Of a stretch of 64,000 nucleotides of DNA, positions 25,968-35,137 are shown piece after piece. Below the pieces are notes generated by a model. That model was not told the DNA's origin, ran no database searches, and saw nothing but the letters and a program-made list of their open reading frames with translations. The stretch is from Tenacibaculum skagerrakense (GTDB lineage Bacteria > Bacteroidota > Bacteroidia > Flavobacteriales > Flavobacteriaceae): the NCBI RefSeq assembly GCF_004345825.1, contig NZ_SLXM01000003.1, forward strand, positions 163,090-227,089, written 5' to 3'. The translations under genes were made by a program, and so were the position numbers. Each line of letters starts with the position of its first letter. The first letter of the stretch is position 1.

Positions 25968-27740
25968 ATGTCTGAAGAAACAAAAAAAACTGCAGAAGCA
26001 GTAAACCCAGAACAATTTTTAGCAAATTTTAATTGGCACAGATACGAAGAAGGTATCGATGAAGTAGATGAGTCTAAATTAAAAGAGTTTGAAAAGGCTT
26101 TAGAAGGAACTGTAGGTTTCGTTAATGAGCGTGATGTAATTGAAGGTGAAGTAGTACGTATCACTGATCGCGATGCGATTATTGATATTAACTCTAAATC
26201 TGAAGGAGTTATCTCTTTAAACGAATTCCGTTACAACCCTAACTTAGCAGTGGGTGATAAAGTAGAAGTATTAGTTGATAAAAGAGAAGATTCTTCTGGT
26301 CAATTAGTATTATCTCACAAAAAAGCACGTGTAATTAAAGCTTGGGATAGAGTTAACAATGCACACGAAACTGGAGAAATCGTTAACGGTTTTGTTAAGT
26401 GTAGAACAAGAGGTGGTATGATTGTAGATGTTTTCGGAATCGAAGCATTCTTACCAGGATCTCAAATTGATGTTAAGCCTATCCGTGATTACGATCAGTA
26501 TGTAGAGAAAACTATGGAATTCAAAGTTGTTAAGATCAACCACGAATTTAAGAACGTAGTAGTATCTCATAAAGCATTAATTGAAGCTGACTTAGAAGAT
26601 CAAAAACGTGAAATCATTGGTCAATTAGAAAAAGGACAAGTATTAGAAGGAGTTGTTAAAAATGTAACTTCTTATGGTGTATTTGTTGACTTAGGTGGTG
26701 TTGATGGGTTAATCCACATTACTGACTTATCTTGGTCTCGTATTAATCACCCAAGTGAAGTTGTTGAATTAGATCAAAAATTAAACGTTGTAATCTTAGA
26801 CTTTGATGACAACAAATCTAGAATCCAATTAGGATTAAAGCAATTATCTGCTCATCCTTGGGAAGCTTTAGATGGAGGTTTAAAAGTTGGAGATAAGGTA
26901 AAAGGTAAAGTAGTTGTATTAGCTGACTATGGTGCATTTGTAGAAGTAGAAGATGGTGTTGAAGGATTAATCCACGTATCTGAAATGTCTTGGTCTACTC
27001 ACTTACGTTCTGCACAAGATTTCGTACAAGTAGGTGACGAAGTTGAAGCTCAAATCTTAACTTTAGATAGAGATGAGCGTAAGATGTCTTTAGGTATGAA
27101 GCAATTACACCCAGATCCTTGGACTGACATTACTAGCAAGTATCCAGTAGGTTCTACTCACGAAGGAACTGTTCGTAACTATACAAACTTTGGTGTATTT
27201 GTTGAGTTAGAAGAAGGTATCGATGGATTAGTTTACATCTCTGATTTATCTTGGACTAAGAAAGTTAAGCACCCATCAGAGTTTGTTACTGTTGGAGATA
27301 AGTTAGCTGTTCAAGTATTAGAATTAGATGTTGAAAACCGTAAGTTAAACTTAGGTCACAAGCAAACTCAAAGTAACCCTTGGGATGCTCACGAAGCTAA
27401 GTATGCAATCGGTTCTAAATTTGAAGGTACTATTACTGCTAAGAATGATAAAGGAGCTACGGTTACTTTTGAAGATGGAATTGAGGCTTTCGCTCCAATC
27501 CGTTTCTTAGAAAAAGAAGATGGTACTAAATTAGCTAAAGGAGATACTGTAGAATTTATGGTAACTGAATTTAGCAAAGAATACCGTAAAATTGTTGTTT
27601 CTCATACTTCAATCTTCAGAGAAGAAGAGCAAAGAAATGTAAAAGCAGCAGCTAAAAAAGCTCAAGAAACTGAAAAAACTACTTTAGGTGATATCGGTGG
27701 ATTAGCTGAATTAAAGAAGAAAATGGAAGAAGGAAAATAA
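25968..27740 (+). CDS. rpsA: 30S ribosomal protein S1
   Basis: 590 residues with six S1 (OB-fold) repeats at roughly 48-115, 132-205, 222-293, 307-378, 394-466 and 478-547. Repeats 3-5 are the most canonical ('VTSYGVFVDLGGVDGLIHITDLSW', 'ADYGAFVEVEDGVEGLIHVSEMSW', 'TNFGVFVELEEGIDGLVYISDLSW'). A short charged C-terminal tail follows. It brings mRNA to the ribosome; in Bacteroidota, which lack strong Shine-Dalgarno use, S1 is thought to matter especially. Codon use is visibly more uniform (C-ending codons) than in neighbours, as expected for a highly expressed gene. Terminator at 27763-27794. Confidence 0.97.
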   Translation: MSEETKKTAEAVNPEQFLANFNWHRYEEGIDEVDESKLKEFEKALEGTVGFVNERDVIEGEVVRITDRDAIIDINSKSEGVISLNEFRYNPNLAVGDKVEVLVDKREDSSGQLVLSHKKARVIKAWDRVNNAHETGEIVNGFVKCRTRGGMIVDVFGIEAFLPGSQIDVKPIRDYDQYVEKTMEFKVVKINHEFKNVVVSHKALIEADLEDQKREIIGQLEKGQVLEGVVKNVTSYGVFVDLGGVDGLIHITDLSWSRINHPSEVVELDQKLNVVILDFDDNKSRIQLGLKQLSAHPWEALDGGLKVGDKVKGKVVVLADYGAFVEVEDGVEGLIHVSEMSWSTHLRSAQDFVQVGDEVEAQILTLDRDERKMSLGMKQLHPDPWTDITSKYPVGSTHEGTVRNYTNFGVFVELEEGIDGLVYISDLSWTKKVKHPSEFVTVGDKLAVQVLELDVENRKLNLGHKQTQSNPWDAHEAKYAIGSKFEGTITAKNDKGATVTFEDGIEAFAPIRFLEKEDGTKLAKGDTVEFMVTEFSKEYRKIVVSHTSIFREEEQRNVKAAAKKAQETEKTTLGDIGGLAELKKKMEEGK

Positions 27741-27762
27741 TTCCTAAAACCATACTAAATAG

Positions 27763-27794
27763 AAAACCACTACAAATTTGTAGTGGTTTTTTTT
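27763..27794 (+). terminator. rpsA terminator
   Basis: 12-bp stem AAAACCACTACA/TGTAGTGGTTTT (27763-27774 with 27779-27790), AATT loop, then T run. Confidence 0.9.
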
Positions 27795-27825
27795 ATGCCA
27801 TTACTAGATTAAAATAATTCATTAT

Positions 27826-28581
27826 TTATAATAATTCAGTAAGCTCTTTATTATGAAAGTAAAAATCTAACATTACAACCAAAAAGTTATGTGTAAAATG
27901 CACTAGCATTGGTATCCATAGTGTATCATGTTTCTTTCTCAAATACCCAAGAAATAAACCAAAAGGGAAAATCCATATAATAGATAGGAAAGAGAAATGA
28001 ATTAAAGCAAATAAAAAAGCTGTTGCTACAATTGTTGATTTAGGTGAAGTTAACTTTAATAATAAATTAAATAAATATCCACGAAAGGCTAACTCTTCAA
28101 ATATTGGAGGCAGAATTGCAACAAAAAACAAAGACCATAAAAGAGGGTTTTCTAGATACAAGTAGCTGCTAAAAATATTTAAATCTTTATCAGGAAAAAT
28201 TAACTCATTTAGCTTTCCTACACTAAAATATATTAGTAAGCATGAAAAAACAGTAATCAATAAATACTTAAGGTACAAATTAATTTTTATAGATGGTAAT
28301 TTATATAAGTGTAGTATTTCTTTAAGATTAAAAAAGCAAAAAGTTAAAATAATACCTATAAAAATTACTTCTAAAAGAATTTCAGTAAATAAACTATTTT
28401 GGTAAGCTTTGTAAATAAAATGAGAGAATGCTATATAACACACAATCATAATATAAAAACCTAAAATTGCATCTACTATATTTCTATTATTGTTTTTTTC
28501 TTTCTCAATTTTCGAACCACAATTAGTACAAAAATTAACTTCAGTATTAAAACTTTTGTTACAACGAATGCAAAAACTCAT
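27826..28581 (-). CDS. CPBP family intramembrane metalloprotease with N-terminal zinc ribbon
   Basis: 251 residues. Residues 4-22 form a zinc ribbon (CIRC, then CTNCG). About seven to eight membrane helices follow. The CPBP (CAAX protease/bacteriocin-processing) motifs are intact: 'FEELAFRG' (Glu162-Glu163, Arg167), 'HFS' (His195) and 'HFTHN' (His228, His231). Substrate unknown; relatives include Rce1-like proteases and bacteriocin-immunity proteins. The neighbouring upstream gene on the same strand (5 bp away) also encodes a zinc-ribbon membrane protein. Confidence 0.88.
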   Translation of the reverse strand: MSFCIRCNKSFNTEVNFCTNCGSKIEKEKNNNRNIVDAILGFYIMIVCYIAFSHFIYKAYQNSLFTEILLEVIFIGIILTFCFFNLKEILHLYKLPSIKINLYLKYLLITVFSCLLIYFSVGKLNELIFPDKDLNIFSSYLYLENPLLWSLFFVAILPPIFEELAFRGYLFNLLLKLTSPKSTIVATAFLFALIHFSFLSIIWIFPFGLFLGYLRKKHDTLWIPMLVHFTHNFLVVMLDFYFHNKELTELL

Positions 28582-28586
28582 TTAAT

Positions 28587-29102
28587 TTAGAATCTATTAT
28601 TTTCTTTATTCTTTAATTCTAATGCGGAGTGCATTCCTTTAGCTAGTAGAGATATAATTACGATCTTCCACAAAATTCCTTTAACAATCGAAAGAGGATC
28701 TATTAAGAAACCAACGATAATAATTGTTATATACAATATCAACCCAATTAATAAAGCTATAAAAGGTTTTTGTTCAGACCAAAAAGCTAAAGTTAAATAG
28801 ATAAAAGCTACAAAAAAGTTTATGGCTAGATCAATTATATTATCCGTATTAGAGTAAATAATAAAACCTAAAACAGCCATTATTCCTGATAATATAAAAA
28901 GTATATTCCTAGCTGAGCTAATTTTGTTTTCATCATCAATCTTTTTATTTTTTTTCATTGCTCGCTTAGCGAAGAACTGCGCTCTTTGTTTGTCTGTACC
29001 ATTTTCAGGATGACCACATTCAGGGCAAAAAACAACATCTTTGTCAATTGAATTTTTACAAAATGAGCAATTATTAGCATTAGATAGTAATTCGTTTTCC
29101 AT
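28587..29102 (-). CDS. Zinc-ribbon membrane protein, unknown
   Basis: 171 residues from the ATG at 29102; an upstream in-frame ATG at 29123 is less likely. Zinc ribbon at about 9-29 (CSFC, then CPECG), a Lys-rich linker, then three to four membrane helices (about 60-150). No family recognised beyond the ribbon. It is translationally close (5 bp) to the CPBP protease gene, so a shared role is likely but unknown. Confidence 0.72.
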   Translation of the reverse strand: MENELLSNANNCSFCKNSIDKDVVFCPECGHPENGTDKQRAQFFAKRAMKKNKKIDDENKISSARNILFILSGIMAVLGFIIYSNTDNIIDLAINFFVAFIYLTLAFWSEQKPFIALLIGLILYITIIIVGFLIDPLSIVKGILWKIVIISLLAKGMHSALELKNKENNRF

Positions 29103-29198
29103 AAAATTTATTTTTTTTAACAAATATAGTTTTTTTCATTTATTACGATTTTCCAAAGAGCTTTTAAAGTATTGTATGTACAAATGAAGTAGAAATTT

Positions 29199-29206
29199 TA
29201 TATTTG
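29199..29206 (+). promoter_or_regulatory. glmM promoter -7 box
   Basis: TATATTTG, a perfect TAnnTTTG match, 19 bp before the start codon; TTG occurs at 29172-29174, a somewhat long spacing of 24 nt. Confidence 0.55.
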
Positions 29207-29225
29207 CCTAAAGCAAACAACGAAT

Positions 29226-30614
29226 ATGACATTAATAAAATCTATATCAGGAATTAGAGGTACAATTGGAGGAAATACTGGAGATAATTTAACGCCTATT
29301 GATACTGTTAAATTTGCTGCTGCCTATGGTACATTTATCAAAAATAAAAACGTAGGAAAAGAAAAAATAACTATAGTTATTGGTAGAGATGCTCGTATTT
29401 CTGGTAAAATGATTAGTGGTTTGGTTTCTGATACTTTAATTGGATTAGGAATTGATGTTATTGATTTAGGTCTTTCAACTACACCTACTGTTGAAGTTGC
29501 TGTTCCTATGGAAAAGGCTGATGGAGGAATCATATTAACTGCTTCTCATAATCCAAAGCAATGGAATGCTTTAAAATTGTTAAATGAAAAAGGAGAGTTT
29601 TTAAATGGTAAAGATGGTGAGCAAATTTTAACTATAGCAGATAATGATGACTTTGATTTTGCTGAAGTTGATGATTTAGGAACTGTAACCAAAAAGAAGA
29701 ATTACATCAAGAAACATATCAAAGAAGTTTTAAAATTAAAACTTGTTGATAAAAAAGCAATTAAAAAGGCAAAATTTAAAGTTGTAGTTGATGGTGTAAA
29801 CTCTACAGGAGGTATTGCTATTCCGGCTTTATTAAGAGAATTAGGGGTGAAGTGTTATGAATTATATTGTGAGCCAAATGGACAGTTCCCGCATAACCCA
29901 GAGCCGTTAAAAGAGCACTTAACAGATATTTCTGAATTAGTTGTTAAAAAGAAAGCTGATTTAGGTATTGTTGTAGATCCTGATGTGGATCGTTTAGCAT
30001 TGATTTGTGAAGATGGTTCTATGTTTGGTGAAGAATATACCTTGGTTGCTTGTGCGGATTATGTATTAGGTGAACTAAAAGGAGGAAATACAGTTTCAAA
30101 TTTATCTTCTTCTAGAGCCTTAAGAGATGTTACGGAAGCACATGGAGGAAACTATACAGCCAGTGCGGTAGGAGAGGTGAACGTGGTTCAAATGATGAAA
30201 GATACTAATACGGTTATTGGAGGAGAAGGTAATGGAGGAATTATTTATCCAGATTCACATTATGGAAGAGATTCTTTAGTAGGAGTAGCCTTATTTTTAT
30301 CTCACTTAGCAAAGAAAAAAGTTTCTTGTAAACAATTGAGAGATTCGTATCCTAGCTATTTTATGAGTAAAAACAAAATTGAGTTAACTCCACAAATAGA
30401 TGTAGATAACATACTACATACAATGGCTAATAAATATAAAGATGAAGATGTGAATACTATTGATGGTGTAAAAATAGATTTTGCAGAAGAATGGATTCAT
30501 TTACGTAAATCGAATACCGAGCCAATTATTAGAATATATACAGAAGCTAAATCTCAACAAAAAGCAGATGATTTAGCAGAACGTTTTATAAAAGAGATTA
30601 AAGAAATCATTTAA
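29226..30614 (+). CDS. glmM: Phosphoglucosamine mutase
   Basis: 462 residues of the alpha-D-phosphohexomutase family. Phosphoserine loop 'TASHNPKQWNALK' (Ser107), metal-binding 'DPDVDR' (251-256), sugar-binding 'GEGNGG', and the phosphate-binding 'RKSNTEPIIRIY' near the C-terminus. Converts glucosamine-6-phosphate to glucosamine-1-phosphate for UDP-GlcNAc synthesis. The phosphoglucomutase/phosphomannomutase alternative cannot be fully excluded from motifs alone. Confidence 0.88.
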   Translation: MTLIKSISGIRGTIGGNTGDNLTPIDTVKFAAAYGTFIKNKNVGKEKITIVIGRDARISGKMISGLVSDTLIGLGIDVIDLGLSTTPTVEVAVPMEKADGGIILTASHNPKQWNALKLLNEKGEFLNGKDGEQILTIADNDDFDFAEVDDLGTVTKKKNYIKKHIKEVLKLKLVDKKAIKKAKFKVVVDGVNSTGGIAIPALLRELGVKCYELYCEPNGQFPHNPEPLKEHLTDISELVVKKKADLGIVVDPDVDRLALICEDGSMFGEEYTLVACADYVLGELKGGNTVSNLSSSRALRDVTEAHGGNYTASAVGEVNVVQMMKDTNTVIGGEGNGGIIYPDSHYGRDSLVGVALFLSHLAKKKVSCKQLRDSYPSYFMSKNKIELTPQIDVDNILHTMANKYKDEDVNTIDGVKIDFAEEWIHLRKSNTEPIIRIYTEAKSQQKADDLAERFIKEIKEII

Positions 30615-30620
30615 ATGAAG

Positions 30621-30646
30621 TCCCGCAACCATGCGGGATTTTTTAT
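30621..30646 (+). terminator. glmM terminator
   Basis: 7-bp GC-rich stem TCCCGCA/TGCGGGA (30621-30627 with 30632-30638), 4-nt loop, then T run. Confidence 0.85.
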
Positions 30647-30741
30647 TACCATACAAATTTACTAGGGTTGTTAAATTTAAAACAAGGTAATAACTAATTA
30701 AATTATTTTACAGAAATTCGTATAACTAGAATATTACAAAC

Positions 30742-32208
30742 ATGAGTTTAGAGGAATATTTCCAACAATTTAGAAAACATATTATTGGAATTGATCAGGA
30801 ATTTATGACCCCTTATGGAGTTAAAAAATTGATTTATACAGATTGGACTGCAAGTGGCCGTTTATACCGACCAATAGAGGAGAAGTTAATGAATGAGTTC
30901 GGACCTTTTGTGGCCAATACTCATACAGAAACGTCTACTTCTGGTGCTGCAATGACTTTAGCGTATCATGAAGCAAGAAACATTATTAAACGTCATGTAA
31001 ATGCGTCAAAAGATGATATATTAATTACAGAAGGTTCTGGTATGACTGGAGTAGTTAATAAATTTCAGCGTATTCTAGGATTGAAAGTTTCTGAAAACTT
31101 AAAGGATTTTACTAATGTTCCTGATGAAAAAAAACCAATTGTTTTTGTAAGTCATATGGAGCATCATTCTAATCAGACGTCTTGGTTAGAAACTATTGCA
31201 GATGTAGAAGTTGTTCCTTGTAATGAAGAAGGCTTAGTTTGTTTAGAAATGTTTGAAAAAGTGATTCAGAAATACGAAAGCAGACCTATAAAAATAGCTT
31301 CAATTATTGGAGGTTCTAATGTTACGGGAATTAAAACTGATTATCATAAAGTTGCAGCATTAATTCATAAGTACAATGGTTTATGTTTTGTTGATTTTGC
31401 TTGTTCTGCTCCGTATGTTGATATTGATATGCATCCTGAGAATGAAGACGAATATTTAGATGCTATTTTCTTTTCTCCACATAAGTTTTTAGGAGGGCCT
31501 GGTAGCTCTGGAGTGTTAATTTTCAATAAAAAATTGTATAAAAATATGATTCCGGATAACCCAGGTGGGGGAACTGTAACATATACCAATCCTTGGGGAG
31601 AACATGATTATATTGATGATGTTGAAACCAGAGAAGATGGAGGAACACCTGCTTTTCTTCAAACCATTCGTATAGCATTGTCAATGCAATTAAAAGATCA
31701 AATGGGAACTAAAAGCATGAAAGATCGAGAAGATGAGATTAATGAAGTAATGTTTGAATGCTTAGATTCTTTAAATGGTGTTCATATTTTAGCTCCAAAT
31801 CACAGAGATCGATTAAGTATTTTCTCTTTTTATTTTGAAAAGTATCATTTTAATCTAGTAGTAAAATTATTGAATGACCGTTTTGGTATTCAAACTAGAG
31901 GAGGATGTTCTTGTGCTGGTACTTACGGACATTTCTTATTGAATGTAGATAGAGAAACTTCAAAATCGATTGAAAGCAGAATTTTGGAAGGTTGTAATAT
32001 TGAAAAACCAGGATGGGTTCGTTTATCTATTCATCCAACTATCACTAATCAAGAGCTTGATTTTATTTGTGATGCTTTAAGAGAATTGCATCAAAACATA
32101 GAAGAATGGGCTACAGATTATGAATATGATTCTGTTAAAAACGATTATGTTCATAAGTCGGTAGAATCGATAGAAAAAAGGTTAGTAAAAGAATGGTTTT
32201 CATATTAA
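30742..32208 (+). CDS. Class V aminotransferase-fold PLP enzyme (cysteine-desulfurase-like)
   Basis: 488 residues. 'VSHMEHHSNQTSW' (His that stacks on PLP), 'FVDFACSAPYVDIDM' (Asp binding the pyridine N) and 'FFSPHKFLGGPGSSG' with the PLP lysine Lys248 show a class V fold. 'TRGGCSCAGTYG' resembles the catalytic Cys loop of group II cysteine desulfurases, so activity on cysteine or a related sulfur/selenium substrate is possible. No SUF genes are adjacent. Likely co-transcribed with the carboxypeptidase 21 bp downstream. Confidence 0.85.
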   Translation: MSLEEYFQQFRKHIIGIDQEFMTPYGVKKLIYTDWTASGRLYRPIEEKLMNEFGPFVANTHTETSTSGAAMTLAYHEARNIIKRHVNASKDDILITEGSGMTGVVNKFQRILGLKVSENLKDFTNVPDEKKPIVFVSHMEHHSNQTSWLETIADVEVVPCNEEGLVCLEMFEKVIQKYESRPIKIASIIGGSNVTGIKTDYHKVAALIHKYNGLCFVDFACSAPYVDIDMHPENEDEYLDAIFFSPHKFLGGPGSSGVLIFNKKLYKNMIPDNPGGGTVTYTNPWGEHDYIDDVETREDGGTPAFLQTIRIALSMQLKDQMGTKSMKDREDEINEVMFECLDSLNGVHILAPNHRDRLSIFSFYFEKYHFNLVVKLLNDRFGIQTRGGCSCAGTYGHFLLNVDRETSKSIESRILEGCNIEKPGWVRLSIHPTITNQELDFICDALRELHQNIEEWATDYEYDSVKNDYVHKSVESIEKRLVKEWFSY

Positions 32209-32229
32209 AATTTACAATCAAATAAAACA

Positions 32230-33279
32230 ATGAATTTAATTGATGTACAATTTTTAGAGGATTCCTATTCAACATGCAAGGAGAATCATCTTTTTGGAAA
32301 ATGGGTTACTCTAAAGGATATTCTTCCTTTGTTTGAAAAACTACATAAATCAATTTCTAAGGAATTACTTGGACAGTCTGAAGAAGGTAGAGATATTTAC
32401 AGCTTAAAACTCGGAAATGGACCCAAAAGAGTTTTAATATGGACTCAAATGCATGGTAATGAAAGTACAGGAACCAAAGCCGTTTTTGATTTCTTAAACT
32501 TTTTCGAAAGCTATTATAACCATGAAATTATTCAATCTATAGTTGAGAGTTGTACCATCGAAATAATTCCTATGCTAAATCCAGATGGGGCTTTAGCATA
32601 CACGAGAGTAAATTCAAAGAATATTGATTTAAATAGAGATGCTGTTGATCAAAAAGCATGTGAGAGCAAAATTTTACGATCAGTATTGGATAATTTCAAT
32701 CCACATTTTTGTTTCAATTTACATGACCAACGTACCATTTTTGGTGTAGAAGGAACAAAAAATCCTGCTACTATTTCTTTTTTAGCTCCTTCAGAAGAGG
32801 AAACTCGCAAAATAACTAAGGGTAGAATAGAGACCATGAATGTTATCGTAGCAATGAATCATTTGTTACAACAACTAATTCCAAATTATATAGGAAGATA
32901 TACAGACGAGTTTTATCCAACTGCTACTGGAGATAATTTCCAAAAGTTAGGACACAATACTATTTTGATTGAAGCTGGACATTTTCCAAATGATTATAAT
33001 AGGGAAGAAACAAGAAAATTTAATTTCTTCGCTTTACTACAAGGTATATTTCATATCGCAATAAATAACGATTTTAGTACCTATAAACCCTATTTTGATA
33101 TTCCTAATAATGTAAAGTCTTTTTTAGATGTTATTCACCGTTATCCTAATAAAGAAGATGTAGGCTTTTTATATGTAGATGAAATTAATGATAACATACT
33201 TACTTCTAGATTAAAAAAGGAAAAGGAGGGTGACTTAAAATTGTATTATGCTCATCACGAAATCGTTTTCGAACATTAA
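32230..33279 (+). CDS. M14 family zinc carboxypeptidase
   Basis: 349 residues, no signal peptide, so probably cytoplasmic. Zinc ligands 'HGNE' (His75, Glu78) and His165 ('NLHDQ'), the substrate-binding 'NSKNIDLNRD' Arg, and catalytic Glu248 ('ILIEAGHF') are all present. Cleaves C-terminal residues from peptides or modified peptides; the substrate is unknown. Confidence 0.88.
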   Translation: MNLIDVQFLEDSYSTCKENHLFGKWVTLKDILPLFEKLHKSISKELLGQSEEGRDIYSLKLGNGPKRVLIWTQMHGNESTGTKAVFDFLNFFESYYNHEIIQSIVESCTIEIIPMLNPDGALAYTRVNSKNIDLNRDAVDQKACESKILRSVLDNFNPHFCFNLHDQRTIFGVEGTKNPATISFLAPSEEETRKITKGRIETMNVIVAMNHLLQQLIPNYIGRYTDEFYPTATGDNFQKLGHNTILIEAGHFPNDYNREETRKFNFFALLQGIFHIAINNDFSTYKPYFDIPNNVKSFLDVIHRYPNKEDVGFLYVDEINDNILTSRLKKEKEGDLKLYYAHHEIVFEH

Positions 33280-33339
33280 TTTTTTATTAAATATTAAATT
33301 TTATACCATTCACAATTGTTGTTTGTTAAAAATAATTCA

Positions 33340-33347
33340 TATTTTTG
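33340..33347 (+). promoter_or_regulatory. Promoter of the Lrp-family gene
   Basis: -7 box TATTTTTG at 33340-33347 (perfect TAnnTTTG) with TTG candidates at 33316-33318 and 33319-33321, giving spacers of 21 or 18 nt. This is the best complete promoter in the window. Confidence 0.6.
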
Positions 33348-33373
33348 CCGAATACTATGAATAAAATTTAAAA

Positions 33374-33853
33374 ATGAAGAAATTTGTATTAGATGAAATC
33401 GATCATCAAATTTTAGATATCCTAATTGAAAATGCTCGAACTCCATTTACAGATATCGCTAAAAAACTATTAGTGTCTGCAGGTACAATTCACGTACGTG
33501 TTAAAAAGATGGAAGATGAAGGAATTATTCAAGGATCTACCTTAACGTTAGATTACGAAAAAATGGGGTATTCTTTTATTGCACACGTTGGTGTCTTTTT
33601 AGAAAAGACTTCAATGACTCAGCATGTGATTGATAATTTACGTCTTATTCCTAACGTTACGGTTGCGTATGTAACGGCTGGAAAGTATAATATCTTCTGT
33701 AAAGTTCGTGCAAAAGACACGAATGATGCAAAAGAGGTTATTTACAAGATTGATGAAATTCATGGAGTAAGTAGAACTGAAACTATGATTTCATTGGAAG
33801 AGAGCATCAATGATAAAAAACGTATGATGCATGCAATATTTCAAGACTTTTAA
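33374..33853 (+). CDS. Lrp/AsnC family transcriptional regulator
   Basis: 159 residues. An N-terminal winged HTH ('LDEIDHQILDILIENARTPFTDIAKKLLVSAGTIHVRVKKMEDEGII' region, about 6-52) and a C-terminal RAM ligand-binding domain ('FIAHVGVFLEK' to 'VSRTETMISLEE', about 70-145). Typically senses an amino acid. A stand-alone gene with its own promoter and terminator. Confidence 0.94.
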   Translation: MKKFVLDEIDHQILDILIENARTPFTDIAKKLLVSAGTIHVRVKKMEDEGIIQGSTLTLDYEKMGYSFIAHVGVFLEKTSMTQHVIDNLRLIPNVTVAYVTAGKYNIFCKVRAKDTNDAKEVIYKIDEIHGVSRTETMISLEESINDKKRMMHAIFQDF

Positions 33854-33882
33854 TTTATAAAGTTTTATAAATATGTATAAAG

Positions 33883-33918
33883 AAAGGAGTAATATAAACT
33901 ATTACTCCTTTTTTTTTG
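33883..33918 (+). terminator. Terminator of the Lrp-family gene
   Basis: 11-bp stem AAAGGAGTAAT/ATTACTCCTTT (33883-33893 with 33901-33911), 7-nt loop, then T run. Confidence 0.88.
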
Positions 33919-33991
33919 TGTTAACATTTTAATTAATCTATCCGTTGTTAAACATTTGTTTTAGTAATTTAATTTAGGGATAGAAAAGTTG

Positions 33992-34867
33992 TTACTGTAA
34001 GTTTACAAATTCTTCTTCAGAAATTTCTCCAGTACTAATTTTATGTAATTCTTCCATCTTAGACATGATGTATTCATGAGTTTCTTGGCTAATTCCTTCA
34101 GGTCTGATGAATTCTCCACGTAAAGCTCCAGCTAATACATATTGATCGTAATATCTAAAGAAAGCGCTGTCAAAACTCCTTGCTCCAGGATATTGATTAT
34201 TTCTTAATAACCATCCTAAACGGAAAGCAGAGCGACGTTGTGCTGCTGTTCCGTGGTGATTCGGACTGTTAACATTATTATCACCCAATCCAGCAGCAAA
34301 ATTATAAGCATTTGAAGCAGCAGTCCAATCAGCAGCGTAACCATTTGCATGACCTATGTAGAATCCTCCAAAAGCATCAGCTTCTAATTCTCCTGCTCTT
34401 GCTGTATTTTCATTTCTAGAAGGAATTCCATTTCTAAATTGAATTTGATGTGCTACTTCGTGTGCTTGAACATAAGCTACAGCAATTCTTCCACCATTGT
34501 TTAAAGCGTAGTTATATAAAGTTTCACCAAAAATTATATATCCAGCGCCATAAGAAATCGCATTGAAAGTACCGCTACCAATAGCAAATCCTAATGGAAC
34601 TGTGTTGATTTGGAATAAACTTGCAATATCTGCATTTTGACCAAAGATAAAGTTAGTCTCAGAAGAGTTAACAATGTTTGTAGTACTTAATACTGCACTT
34701 GATGGCCAGTTGTTGTCTATAAAGCCACAATCTTCATGCGTTTGTACACCTGATAAAGAAATTTTTGCTGCAGAATCGTCTGTTAAGTTAGTAGATTCGT
34801 TTTTTTCACAGCTTGCAAATAAAAGGGAGATAGCAGCTGTAATTGCTAGGGTTTTTAAGTTATTCAT
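33992..34867 (-). CDS. Lipoprotein zinc metalloprotease (HEXXH)
   Basis: 291 residues. Lipobox 'LLFASC' (Cys20). The zinc site is 'HEVAH' (136-140) and the third ligand is probably Glu162 in 'AGELEADAFGG', as in neutral zinc metallopeptidases of the YpfJ/M48-like fold. 'GYIIFGETLYNY' precedes the helix. Active in the periplasm or at the cell surface; substrate unknown. Confidence 0.85.
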   Translation of the reverse strand: MNNLKTLAITAAISLLFASCEKNESTNLTDDSAAKISLSGVQTHEDCGFIDNNWPSSAVLSTTNIVNSSETNFIFGQNADIASLFQINTVPLGFAIGSGTFNAISYGAGYIIFGETLYNYALNNGGRIAVAYVQAHEVAHQIQFRNGIPSRNENTARAGELEADAFGGFYIGHANGYAADWTAASNAYNFAAGLGDNNVNSPNHHGTAAQRRSAFRLGWLLRNNQYPGARSFDSAFFRYYDQYVLAGALRGEFIRPEGISQETHEYIMSKMEELHKISTGEISEEEFVNLQ

Positions 34868-35092
34868 TTTTAGTTATTATTATTGATAAATCAATTAAAA
34901 TGTTACATAATAATTAAAAAAAATGATTATTTGTATAGGTAAGTAAGGGATTGCTATTAATAATCTATAGATTTTAATAAAACGTTACGAATGTAATATT
35001 TTAAGTTTATTAAAAAAATATTTTTTAATAAAACTTTAACTTTAGATAAGATTTTATATATAACAATATATTTATTGACTTTTAATTCAAAA

Positions 35093-35122
35093 AAAAGGCT
35101 CTTTTATTAAAAAGAGCCTTTT
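35093..35122 (-). terminator. Terminator at the end of the leftward sus/amylase operon
   Basis: 13-bp stem AAAAGGCTCTTTT/AAAAGAGCCTTTT (35093-35105 with 35110-35122), ATTA loop, then T residues on the minus strand, 16 bp after the GH13 stop. Confidence 0.88.
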
Positions 35123-35137
35123 AAAGTTTAATGAAAT

